A stretch of DNA of 64,000 nucleotides from positions 84,849-148,848 of the forward strand of contig JACDOC010000005.1 of assembly GCA_017656295.1 (NCBI GenBank). The letters are read 5' to 3'. This DNA is from Bacillus sp. (in: firmicutes) (GTDB taxonomy: Bacteria; Bacillota; Bacilli; Bacillales; JACDOC01). The position numbers and the translations under genes were made by a program. The notes under the pieces were generated by a model. The model saw nothing but the letters and a program-made list of their open reading frames with translations, made no database searches and was not told the DNA's origin. Below are positions 1 through 8,548 of this stretch, in pieces (the stretch's first letter is position 1; each line of letters starts with the position of its first letter).

Positions 1-3000
1 GATTTTCTGTTTCTTCATTTGAATAATCGCTAGTAATAATATCATAAGCGGGATAGTGATATAATTTATTAAACTCTTGGTTTATAAATGTCACGTCAAC
101 TACAAATTTCTCATTCAAAATCTCTATATCCTTCCTGCTATTGCTACACCGTTCCCATTGTCTGAATTTTTTCCAGTTTTCAATTGTAACCCCTTTTGTT
201 AAAAGGTAAATAGGATTTTTTATTTTTCCTGTTTTTTCGTTTTCTTTTTTTTCATTTTCCTTTTTCTCATCAAAAAATATTCGTTTTAATATCGTTACAA
301 TTTCATACTCAGATAATGAACGCAAGTAGTTTGCAGCGTCATTATAGTTTGTGTTATTGATATAAAATATCCAGTCATGCAATGGGATTAAAGCTTTGGA
401 ATTTTTCTCTTTATCATTGAAATCAGATACAAAATCCGGCATTTTAATTGCCAATGAACCATCAATAGCCATGTTAGCTTGAATCAAGCTGAAATTACGA
501 AAACGATCTAGTAGATAATGTAAAAATGCGTTATCAGATATAGAACTTTTTTCTAAACTCTTGTTAATCCAATTAAAGAAAACAGCTGCGTCTTTTGGTT
601 TCTGGAAATAGAATTTAATTAATTTATTTAGTATGGATAAAACATCTATCATAACTTTTTTGGATAAGTCATTTAGTTCAATTGGATATTTCGCAATAAA
701 ATCGAGGCCTTTTTCAGGTATTTTAGCCGAATCAATCTTTGCCCAACTGATCCATATTTGATATTTATAAATTAATTTATCGAATTGTAAAGAGCTGTCT
801 TGTTCTTTTTTAATATCACTGATTAAATCCCAAATCGACTGATACCACATTTCTTCAAATACGGAAAATTCCAATTTATGATTTTTGTGATTGTAATAAA
901 GTCCTTTATAAAATAACTTGCTCAAATAATAGAGGATATCGTCCGATATATTGGCCATTTGATGAATTGAACTGTTTTCCTTTTCTTTCTCTATTAAATG
1001 ATAGTAAAAATCATTACTTAATAAATAAATCTTTCGCAAATACTCTAATGATGAATAAACTGTACTGAATGCTTTATAATAATCGATATTTAACTTAGGA
1101 TTGGTTCTGATTTGACATATACTAAAACACCAATAAATGGAATATTTCTCGAACCAAAGGATTTCCTGTGAATCATACCATGTTTGAACTGCATCATTAA
1201 TAATATTTCGTAATCTTCCCCTGTATGAAATAGATATGTGTCTCCACTCATTTGAAATTGTAAGAAGCACCTTTGTTCTTATGAAAGGTCCGTAAAACAA
1301 CCCCAAATTTTCCTGAGTATTGAAACTTAGAGACTGTAAAAAATCTTCTAAAGCCTTAAAATGAGATTTACTGTTATTTCCCTTTATAATACAGTCAATT
1401 AAATAAAGGGTATAAATTTCATAAAGTGACAGCTTATATGGATATCTCTTAAAAGCTCTTTGCAGAGATATATCTGGTGAATATTTTTCAATATTCAAAG
1501 CCCTATTTAATGCTTCTTTTAATCCATTTTTTATTCTCCATGATGCAAAAGCGACTTTTGTTTCATCTTTTATCTCATTTGAATCAAACTGTACATCCAA
1601 TAAGTGTAACATTTCATAAATAAATTCTTCTAACTCTTCATTGTCCATAGACTGCAACTGCATTTCTGATACTTGGGACAACTTTTCTATCATCGCTGTA
1701 GAACCAGGTAAAATATCATTTTTTGTAATCTTAATAGGCTCTTGCTTGAACTTTTCATATTCATTCTTTATTGCTTTGAGTACATCGCTTTTAATATCTT
1801 TTTGCTGTGGAGATAAGTGGTTTTGAATTTTCTTATTTATCATTTCTAGAATTTCTGCTTCATTAGCAGGTAACGTTTTTTCTTCAGAAAGATTTAAACC
1901 AATATTATTAAGGCATTCTCTTATTTTTTTAATGACTTCTGAGATAAATTTATCATTTGAAGAAATAACCGTAATATCGTCTGTATAACGAAAAATATAA
2001 GTTTCTATTTTTTCTTCTAGTGCACTTGTTTCGATAAATTTTTTAATTTCATTATCCAAATATTCAGTCAATACACAGTTAGATAAAAATCCTGATGAAA
2101 TTAAATCTAAAGGTAGAGTATTGTTTAAATACTCTGTTAGTTTTTCAAGAGCATTTTCTTCATTCAAGTCATCTTTTTTATTTCTCATTATTTTTTCGGC
2201 ATATTGCAGGAAATAGGATTTCTCTGCTTGCTTATATCCTTTTAATACTTCAATATCTGGACATTCAAATTTATAATTTAACAAATCCGATAATAGTTGT
2301 ATCCAACCTTCCTTGCTTTTTAAAACTCCATTTTCCACAAGAGTGGTCAATCGTTTTTTGAACATTTCTATAATATACTCTTTATTTAATGTGGGATAAA
2401 ATTCTTGAATATCGGCTTTTCCTTGATATGCTACCCCATGTTTTTCAATAATTTTTAAAAAAGCTTGTTTCAATTGACTGTTTAATTGTCTAAGACCCCA
2501 TTGATAACTTTCATACAGACTGGACCCATTATAGTGAATATATCCCCGCTGAAATTCCTTTTTTTCATAATCATATTGATGGATTCTCTTCAAGCGGTTA
2601 TTAAAACTCCATGGTACCATCCATTCTAACGATTGTCTTTTTCCTTTATCTTCTAGAGAGATTAACTCCTTCATAGAAGGATTAGTATCAAACCATTCCG
2701 ATAATGCTAAAACAACTGTAGCCCATGCTACTTGATCCCGAAACTTAAATAAAGCTTTTGGCCGTAGTCGCGGATTTCGATCCTCATCCCATGATTTTGG
2801 ATACCAATAAAGAATAGCTTGTTGTAATTTATAACGATCAAACTCACTTATTGAACCTTCCTCATTATATTTTTTAAAATCTTCCTGTATTGATTTAATA
2901 TTTTGGTCAAGGTCACGCTCAAAATTCTCCAAATCTAAATAGTCACAAAAACTAGTTTCTCTTAACACATAATGTCTTGCTTTTTTATATCCGAAATAAA

Positions 3001-3040
3001 AATAGCTTAATGGTATTTCACTAGGAGTAAATAGTTTCAA
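1..3040 (-). CDS. Large reverse transcriptase of the Abi/unknown-group (defence RT) kind, 3' end outside window
   Basis: The minus-strand frame stays open from 3040 to the window edge (1,013 residues) with no stop, so the C-terminus is missing. The start is a TTG at 3040 with an AAAGGTGA ribosome site just upstream. Reverse transcriptase motifs are visible: motif A KADIQEFYPTL with Asp210, a motif B-like GFLSNCVLTEYLD around residues 320-335, and the catalytic box RYTDDITV (Tyr352-Asp355, YTDD in place of the usual YADD), followed by GLNLSEEKT. The 600 or more residues after the RT core look alpha-helical and rich in Leu, Lys, Tyr and Asn, with no other domain I recognise. Group II intron features (maturase, endonuclease) are not seen. 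Long RTs with helical C-terminal regions are known among Abi and UG defence RTs; assignment to that group is inference and the subclass is open. The neighbours (dGTPase, DISARM) support a phage-defence role. Confidence 0.85.
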   Translation of the reverse strand, partial: MKLFTPSEIPLSYFYFGYKKARHYVLRETSFCDYLDLENFERDLDQNIKSIQEDFKKYNEEGSISEFDRYKLQQAILYWYPKSWDEDRNPRLRPKALFKFRDQVAWATVVLALSEWFDTNPSMKELISLEDKGKRQSLEWMVPWSFNNRLKRIHQYDYEKKEFQRGYIHYNGSSLYESYQWGLRQLNSQLKQAFLKIIEKHGVAYQGKADIQEFYPTLNKEYIIEMFKKRLTTLVENGVLKSKEGWIQLLSDLLNYKFECPDIEVLKGYKQAEKSYFLQYAEKIMRNKKDDLNEENALEKLTEYLNNTLPLDLISSGFLSNCVLTEYLDNEIKKFIETSALEEKIETYIFRYTDDITVISSNDKFISEVIKKIRECLNNIGLNLSEEKTLPANEAEILEMINKKIQNHLSPQQKDIKSDVLKAIKNEYEKFKQEPIKITKNDILPGSTAMIEKLSQVSEMQLQSMDNEELEEFIYEMLHLLDVQFDSNEIKDETKVAFASWRIKNGLKEALNRALNIEKYSPDISLQRAFKRYPYKLSLYEIYTLYLIDCIIKGNNSKSHFKALEDFLQSLSFNTQENLGLFYGPFIRTKVLLTISNEWRHISISYRGRLRNIINDAVQTWYDSQEILWFEKYSIYWCFSICQIRTNPKLNIDYYKAFSTVYSSLEYLRKIYLLSNDFYYHLIEKEKENSSIHQMANISDDILYYLSKLFYKGLYYNHKNHKLEFSVFEEMWYQSIWDLISDIKKEQDSSLQFDKLIYKYQIWISWAKIDSAKIPEKGLDFIAKYPIELNDLSKKVMIDVLSILNKLIKFYFQKPKDAAVFFNWINKSLEKSSISDNAFLHYLLDRFRNFSLIQANMAIDGSLAIKMPDFVSDFNDKEKNSKALIPLHDWIFYINNTNYNDAANYLRSLSEYEIVTILKRIFFDEKKENEKKENEKTGKIKNPIYLLTKGVTIENWKKFRQWERCSNSRKDIEILNEKFVVDVTFINQEFNKLYHYPAYDIITSDYSNEETEN

Positions 3041-3111
3041 TGTGATCACCTTTTTATACTTTTTGAATTTTAACTACATTCTATGTTTTTCACTAAAGCA
3101 ACAAATGCTAT

Positions 3112-3140
3112 TAGTTACAATATTCGCTATAAAATGACAA
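3112..3140 (-). promoter_or_regulatory. Possible promoter of the RT gene
   Basis: Read on the minus strand, TTGTCA (3140-3135) and TAACTA (3117-3112) are 17 bases apart, upstream of the RT ribosome site. The -10 match is only moderate. Confidence 0.35.
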
Positions 3141-3175
3141 AATTCCTGCAACTCAATTATTTTGTTCAAAAAGTT

Positions 3176-3211
3176 AGTTTTATATAAGGAATTCGTTCAA
3201 TATATAAAACT
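3176..3211. repeat. Inverted repeat in the RT/dGTPase divergent gap
   Basis: The arms AGTTTTATATA and TATATAAAACT are a perfect 11-bp inverted repeat around a 14-base loop that contains GAATTC. It lies near the middle of the 343-base gap between the two divergent genes. It could be a shared operator or a hairpin in a non-coding RNA; the sequence alone does not decide. Confidence 0.55.
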
Positions 3212-3319
3212 CATAAAGACAACTCAGTAGTAACTTAAGCCAGAACTACAGATCACAAGTCAAATATAAAGAGTATATCGACAGAATCCATATAATTAAC
3301 TCCTTTATTTTTAACAATA

Positions 3320-3348
3320 TTAACAATAATCATTAATTTTTGTAAAAT
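3320..3348 (+). promoter_or_regulatory. Sigma-A-like promoter of the dGTPase gene
   Basis: TTAACA (3320-3325) and TAAAAT (3343-3348) are separated by 17 bases, 36 bases before the start codon. The ribosome site GGAGG lies just before the ATG at 3384. Confidence 0.5.
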
Positions 3349-3383
3349 TGTAGTAAATATTAAGTGATTGGAGGAAGTAAAAT

Positions 3384-4631
3384 ATGAGCTCATTCAAGAT
3401 TGACATTTCAAAGTTGATCAATGAAGGACAAGAAATAGCAAGTAATCAAAATGAACTTCATACATTTCGTCAATATGATGATTTATTTATCTCTACTAAG
3501 CAAGATGAAAAAGATGGTTGGCGAGATCCGTTTCAAAGAGATTATGCCCGTGTTCTTCATTCTTCTTCATTCCGAAGATTACAAGGAAAGATGCAACTTC
3601 TTGGCACTCAAATTAGTGATTACTATCGTACTCGTCTTACTCATTCACTTGAAGTGAGCCAAATTGGGACAACCATTTCTAGAAAAATAGAACATGAAGG
3701 TGTCAAAGTAAACTCGGCATTGGTTGCAATGGCATGCTTAGCTCATGATATAGGCAATCCACCGTTCGGCCATTATGCAGAAAAAGAGTTAAATAAATTA
3801 ATGAAAGACGATGGTGGATTTGAAGGAAATGCACAAACACTTCGTATTCTTTGCAAATTAGAAAAGAAAAGTTCACACTACGATGGACTCAATTTAACAA
3901 AAGCCGCTTTATACTCAGTCGTTAAATATGGAGTTTATAACACAACAGATGAGCAAATTGAACAACAAAAATTTCTTTATGGAGAAAATAAGCAGAATTT
4001 AGAAGATAATGGAGAAATGAAAGTTCAAACAATTGAAGCACAAATAATGGAACTTGCAGATGACATCGCATATTCCAGTCATGACCTTGAAGATGGATTG
4101 AAATCAGGAATTTTATCAATAAATGCTGTATTAGGGCAACTTGAAAGTGAAGAATTAAGAAGGGAGTTCCAAGAATTATTGCAACAAGCATATAAAAACT
4201 GCGGTGAGACGTTCGGTGATGCTGCATTTAAATCGATTACTTCAACATTAATCGATACATTTATAAAAGACATTGGTGTAGTCGAGTTAACTGAAAAACA
4301 ACGCCAAAAGAAAGGAACCTCTTTTAAATATGGATTAGGTTTACGAACAAAAGAAAAGTTAATGGATGGATTAAAAAATGCTGTGAGGAACATTCTTATC
4401 GAAAAACCAAGTGTAGCATTGTATGAAATAAGAGGAGCACAGATGGTCAATCACTTATTTGAGCTTTTAAACGATGATAAATATGAAAGACTACTTCCGC
4501 CTGAATATCGAACGTTAATTCGAAAAGGTGAACCAAAAAAGCGTGTTGTATGTGATTACATCGCTGGGATGACAGATCACTATGCTGATCAACTTTACAA
4601 GCAATATTTTGGAGAGTTAAATTTACAATAA
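3384..4631 (+). CDS. dGTPase-family dNTP triphosphohydrolase (HD domain)
   Basis: A 415-residue HD-superfamily protein of the Dgt type, expected to hydrolyse dNTPs (classically dGTP) to the deoxynucleoside and triphosphate. Visible residues: RTRLTHSLEVSQIG with His87, the HD pair in AHDIGNPPFGHYAE (His121-Asp122), and a later metal-ligand Asp in ELADDIAYSSHDLEDG. The N-terminal QRDYARVLHSSSFRRLQGK is also typical of the family. It starts at ATG with GGAGG in front. It is divergent from the large RT and converges on drmMII. Dgt-type enzymes are known to protect bacteria by depleting dNTPs during phage infection; that this copy does so is inferred from its place in a defence island. It could instead be a housekeeping dGTPase, but the neighbourhood argues against this. 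Confidence 0.88.
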   Translation: MSSFKIDISKLINEGQEIASNQNELHTFRQYDDLFISTKQDEKDGWRDPFQRDYARVLHSSSFRRLQGKMQLLGTQISDYYRTRLTHSLEVSQIGTTISRKIEHEGVKVNSALVAMACLAHDIGNPPFGHYAEKELNKLMKDDGGFEGNAQTLRILCKLEKKSSHYDGLNLTKAALYSVVKYGVYNTTDEQIEQQKFLYGENKQNLEDNGEMKVQTIEAQIMELADDIAYSSHDLEDGLKSGILSINAVLGQLESEELRREFQELLQQAYKNCGETFGDAAFKSITSTLIDTFIKDIGVVELTEKQRQKKGTSFKYGLGLRTKEKLMDGLKNAVRNILIEKPSVALYEIRGAQMVNHLFELLNDDKYERLLPPEYRTLIRKGEPKKRVVCDYIAGMTDHYADQLYKQYFGELNLQ

Positions 4632-4690
4632 ACAATCAGGATGAATTAAGCTCACTTCGCGCGGTGACAGTCACTTTTGAATGAAGTTAA

Positions 4691-4725
4691 ATATGAAAGA
4701 TGCCTTACTTTGGCATCTTTCATAT
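4691..4725. terminator. Bidirectional hairpin between dGTPase and drmMII
   Basis: Perfect 14-bp stem ATATGAAAGATGCC / GGCATCTTTCATAT with a 7-base loop between two convergent genes. No long T-run follows on either side, so it is called from stem strength and position. Confidence 0.6.
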
Positions 4726-4730
4726 CTTAC

Positions 4731-6068
4731 TTAATTATTACTATTAATAAGCAAAGACTTAATTGCTTTTGCAATGACTCTTGACATAATAGGGGGAACA
4801 GCATTTCCTACTTGTACAAATTGCGCTGTTCTAGGCCCTTCGAATTTATAATTATCTGGAAATCCTTGAATTCTTGCTGCTTCTCGTACAGTCAACGATC
4901 GTGCTTGCTCAATATCCGGGTGAACATTATAATGCCCATCTTTAGCAATATGGGCTACGATAGTATGAGGCATTGCATTCCAATTATGCACTTTAAACCG
5001 ATCCAAAAAAGATTCTTGATTTCGATGAGTTTTTAGATTTTCAGGTAATTCATTATACTTCAATTGAATACCTTGATTTGAATACTCGATAGCTATTCTA
5101 TAAATTTCTCGATCACGTTCTTGAATAGGTCTTGCCTTATGATTTATAATTCCTATGCTGTTTTCTCGCATTTTTTTCTGATACTCAGATAGCTCTCTAT
5201 CATTTTGTGATGGATATTCTATTAGTTTCAAATCTTCTCCTTGTCTAGGTAGTAAAGGTGGTAAATCTCCAATAACATTTCGCGTATTTTTTTCTTCACC
5301 CCAATCTTCTGTAAAACGAGAAAAGTCTGGATAAGAATAGTTTAATTCTGTCCTAAACCCAAATAATATTACTCTGTTCCTTCTCTGGAAAACTCCGTAA
5401 TTAGAAAAATCAATAATATTATCTTTATGCTCCGGATGAATTCCAGATAAAATTTTGTAGCCGATGTTATCAAACTCTTCCTGAATTATAGAGAATATTT
5501 CTCCATTCTTGGCTGTCAAAATACCAGGCACATTCTCAAACACAAAAACTCTCGGCTGGAACTCTTCCACAATGTTTAAATAGTGATAAAATAAATAGTT
5601 CCTCGAATCTCTATTGGCAGCTTCCTTTAAGCGACTTCTTCCAATAACTGAATATGCTTGACACGGTGGTCCTCCAATAATTAAATCGACACTTGTTGAT
5701 TTATTATATTTTAAAGATGCGTATATCTCTTTAATGATATTAGATGATGAAGTCGCTTGACGGTCATTTGCAGGATTTCCAAATTTTCGATTTAGAATTT
5801 CATAATCTATTTTTTCTTTTAATTCAGGATATTTCTTAAAAATCATCGTTCGATCTTGATCTAAAGTCTTGTAATTAAAAGATTTTCTTAAAAAGCCAAA
5901 ATAAAGGTCTAAATCATTGTTTTGTTTTAAAAAATGATATATCAGCCGGGTTTTTAGAGTTTCACAGGCCCATTTTTCTTTTTCAACTTGAGCCACAATT
6001 TTATAGCCTTCCTCATGGAATCCTTCACTTAACCCACCTGCCCCTGTAAAAAGATCAATTACTATCAT
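4731..6068 (-). CDS. drmMII: DISARM cytosine-C5 DNA methyltransferase DrmMII
   Basis: A 445-residue C5-cytosine methyltransferase that would mark host DNA against the DISARM system. It has the SAM-binding motif I DLFTGAGGLSEGF (residues 5-17), the catalytic PCQ loop in GGPPCQAYSVIG, the ENVPGI motif, the QRRNRV motif, and the C-terminal motifs REAARIQGFPDNY and QVGNAVPP. Motif order is complete, so it should be active; the target sequence cannot be read from the protein. It is the last gene of the operon, starting 16 bases after drmC with AAGAGGAG in front of ATG. In class 2 DISARM the methylase is of this 5mC type (class 1 uses an adenine methylase), which matches. Confidence 0.93.
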   Translation of the reverse strand: MIVIDLFTGAGGLSEGFHEEGYKIVAQVEKEKWACETLKTRLIYHFLKQNNDLDLYFGFLRKSFNYKTLDQDRTMIFKKYPELKEKIDYEILNRKFGNPANDRQATSSSNIIKEIYASLKYNKSTSVDLIIGGPPCQAYSVIGRSRLKEAANRDSRNYLFYHYLNIVEEFQPRVFVFENVPGILTAKNGEIFSIIQEEFDNIGYKILSGIHPEHKDNIIDFSNYGVFQRRNRVILFGFRTELNYSYPDFSRFTEDWGEEKNTRNVIGDLPPLLPRQGEDLKLIEYPSQNDRELSEYQKKMRENSIGIINHKARPIQERDREIYRIAIEYSNQGIQLKYNELPENLKTHRNQESFLDRFKVHNWNAMPHTIVAHIAKDGHYNVHPDIEQARSLTVREAARIQGFPDNYKFEGPRTAQFVQVGNAVPPIMSRVIAKAIKSLLINSNN

Positions 6069-6084
6069 ATTGATCTCCTCTTAA

Positions 6085-6789
6085 CTAGTTTATAGATTCA
6101 AAAAAACCACGATTTTTTAGTTCTTCAAAGATTTTATTTATATTTTCCACCTGTTTTCCTTCAATTAAAGCGCCAATTTCAATATTATTCATCATACCAT
6201 TGTAAGATAAGTTGGCTGAAGTTATAAAAGCAACCCTATAATCTACTACAATTGTTTTTGCATGCAAAGCGGAGTAACGACTTGAATTATTATATTTATA
6301 AACCTTTAAATTTTCAATATTTAGGTGTTCTAACAAATGTTTTAGATTTTCATTATGATTGTTCTCTATAAATATTTCAATCGTTACTCCTTGTGTTCCC
6401 TTATGCCTTAGTAAATCAACTAACTGGTGAAAATAGGAAGATATAGCGTATCCCGTCATAAAAATATAATGCGATGCCTCAAATAAAATCTGTCTGATAA
6501 CACCAACGGTTTCACGCACTGGTAGATTCATGTTTGCTATTCCAGAAGATACGATTTCTACCCTGTGCAAGTTTTCTTTACTTCTATCACTAACCAACTT
6601 TAAAAGCAACAGCAGTTTTCTTATCTCATCAAAGCTCAAATTTGGAAATAAGTCATGGAATATATTCTTATATCGCATTATATTGGAATCTAGCTCGATA
6701 TCTTTAGGACTACCGATACTAGATAAAATATCTTCTTCCAACTTTTGATATAACACATTCAATTTAAATAATAATTTTTCATTGAACAT
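6085..6789 (-). CDS. drmC: DISARM phospholipase-D-family protein DrmC
   Basis: A 234-residue protein with one PLD/HKD motif, HAKTIVVDYRVAFITSANLS (residues about 177-196), followed by NNIEIG as in PLD nucleases and lipases. The single motif implies action as a dimer, as in other one-motif PLD enzymes. DrmC is one of the three core DISARM proteins. Its biochemical role in the system is less defined than that of drmA and drmB, so nuclease activity is only inferred. The start codon lies one base after the drmB stop, indicating translational coupling. Confidence 0.88.
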   Translation of the reverse strand: MFNEKLLFKLNVLYQKLEEDILSSIGSPKDIELDSNIMRYKNIFHDLFPNLSFDEIRKLLLLLKLVSDRSKENLHRVEIVSSGIANMNLPVRETVGVIRQILFEASHYIFMTGYAISSYFHQLVDLLRHKGTQGVTIEIFIENNHNENLKHLLEHLNIENLKVYKYNNSSRYSALHAKTIVVDYRVAFITSANLSYNGMMNNIEIGALIEGKQVENINKIFEELKNRGFFESIN

Positions 6790-6790
6790 T

Positions 6791-8548
6791 TCATATCAAC
6801 TCATCAAAGTAAGGTTTAATTACACTATCTTGAAGAGGTACAACTAAAGATCGGTCTAATAAACGGTTACCTGCTTCACAAGAAGTTTCCGAAATCATAG
6901 AACATGCGAAGCACGCTGAACCATTTAAGTCATTTTCTTCGTCTACCTCTAAAGAGGAACAAACTGGATCATTTGTGCAAAATAGCGCTTCTTCTAATGC
7001 TTCGTTTAAAATTTCTCTAAACTTATCGATACTCCCCATCTCAACTAACCCACCTAAAGTTCCTTCTTGGTCTGCACTCCCCGTGTATAACAAAATTCCG
7101 GCCATTGTTTCACTACAATATATTCTCTCTTTAATTGCTACAGATGAATAACCAGATTTCAAAGATAACTGTTTGATAAGAAGATGAGATAATGTATGCA
7201 TCATCACATATAACGCATTACGATCTTCTAACTTTGCCCATCCCTTCTTTTTTAGCCATTTATCATATACGACACTAAATTTTTTCGACTGTTCTTCCAC
7301 AGACTGCAGCCAATTATTAACCGTTTCACGATTAAATTCGATAAATATTCCTTCCCCGAATGTTTCAACTGCAGGCAAACATTTTTCTTCAGTTCCGGAT
7401 TCTAACCATACAATTTTTGGATTTTTAACTTCTGGTTCAGGGCTATCATTACGCATAAAACCTAGCAAAACCATAATTTCTTTTAACCTATGCACTTGAA
7501 CAATCTTACTAAAATAACGTTGTAACTCTTTCGGAACAGGCTGTACTTCCGCCTCAAATTCTGGGTTCTCTTTTGGGATTTTAATTTTATCTTTATAACT
7601 AGTAAACCTTTCGTATTCAAATTCTTTAATTTGCTTATAATTCAGTTTTTCGTTATTCTCATTTCCTTTGAATCTTATCCATTCATTATAAAATTGTTTA
7701 AAGTCATCAAATCCACAATTCGTTAAATATCTATCATAGTATTTTTTTAATCCGTCTATACCATAATCTTCTTCCCTTGCAATAAGCTCCTTCCGATGAT
7801 CGATAAACGTTCTCCTAAAATCTGAATTCTCCGAGAATGAAATAGCGCTTCTAACCGCTGCAAAATAAACGTTGGACGCACCACGTTGAAGCGGTATAAC
7901 ATCTTTACCACACCCGTCATTAAATTCAAGTTTATGTGGATGTGACCCTTTACATTTATACCCTTTAAATGATTTTGGATCTAAAGCACCTCGTAAAGAT
8001 TTCCCACTATCCATGCACGAGCATTTTACACTTAGTGACTCTAAACCTGATGAATCCCCAGCACTTGATAAAGTTAATCTTCCATTACATTCTTTAGGCT
8101 CTTTTCCATGTGCCCACCATTTCCATGGAAAATCCTCTAAATGGTTGTCCTCGCATGATATGACAAACCTTGCAGGATGTGCTCTCCAATTGCAAGAAGG
8201 ACATCTTGGTCCTTTCTCTAAATATTCTCTAATTTTTTCCCGATAATCACTACCACCAAAATTATCTCTTATATCAAACAGATGCCTACATTTAATATTG
8301 CTACACTCATGGTAAAAAGGAAATGGGATTACTGGCAAATCAGCCATTCCACCCGTTGCAGGTACTTTCTTAAAATAATGTTTACCTAAAAAGTTTGCAA
8401 GATTTTTATCATAAATAATATCTTTTGCTCTATCCCAATATCGAATATCTAAAATCATTAAAGAATCATTCACTGAGTCTATAATAGCACCAGGGCCAAA
8501 AGTGGTAATTAATTGCCCTGGTCGGATTTCTCCAACTTTATTTTTCAT
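6791..8548 (-). CDS. drmB: DISARM DUF1998-domain protein DrmB
   Basis: About 585 residues. The start is placed at ATG 8548, which overlaps the drmA TGA (ATGA) and has GGTGG five bases before it; an ATG four codons upstream is possible but has no room for a ribosome site. The N-terminal KVGEIRPGQLITTFGPGAII is typical of DrmB. Cys pairs near residues 95-135 (CSNIKC and CPSC) and more at CMDSG and CKGSH suggest zinc sites. The DUF1998 region lies in the last 150 residues (HTLSHLLIKQLSLKSGY, LLYTGSADQEGTLGGLV) and ends in a Cys cluster (CFACSMISETSC). In DISARM, DrmA and DrmB form the DNA-binding complex that recognises incoming DNA. Confidence 0.92.
   Translation of the reverse strand: MKNKVGEIRPGQLITTFGPGAIIDSVNDSLMILDIRYWDRAKDIIYDKNLANFLGKHYFKKVPATGGMADLPVIPFPFYHECSNIKCRHLFDIRDNFGGSDYREKIREYLEKGPRCPSCNWRAHPARFVISCEDNHLEDFPWKWWAHGKEPKECNGRLTLSSAGDSSGLESLSVKCSCMDSGKSLRGALDPKSFKGYKCKGSHPHKLEFNDGCGKDVIPLQRGASNVYFAAVRSAISFSENSDFRRTFIDHRKELIAREEDYGIDGLKKYYDRYLTNCGFDDFKQFYNEWIRFKGNENNEKLNYKQIKEFEYERFTSYKDKIKIPKENPEFEAEVQPVPKELQRYFSKIVQVHRLKEIMVLLGFMRNDSPEPEVKNPKIVWLESGTEEKCLPAVETFGEGIFIEFNRETVNNWLQSVEEQSKKFSVVYDKWLKKKGWAKLEDRNALYVMMHTLSHLLIKQLSLKSGYSSVAIKERIYCSETMAGILLYTGSADQEGTLGGLVEMGSIDKFREILNEALEEALFCTNDPVCSSLEVDEENDLNGSACFACSMISETSCEAGNRLLDRSLVVPLQDSVIKPYFDELI

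Noticed and set aside
1..3040. Retron or group II intron reverse transcriptase
   Set aside because: The protein is far too long for a retron RT, and intron maturase or endonuclease domains and an intron ribozyme are not visible.
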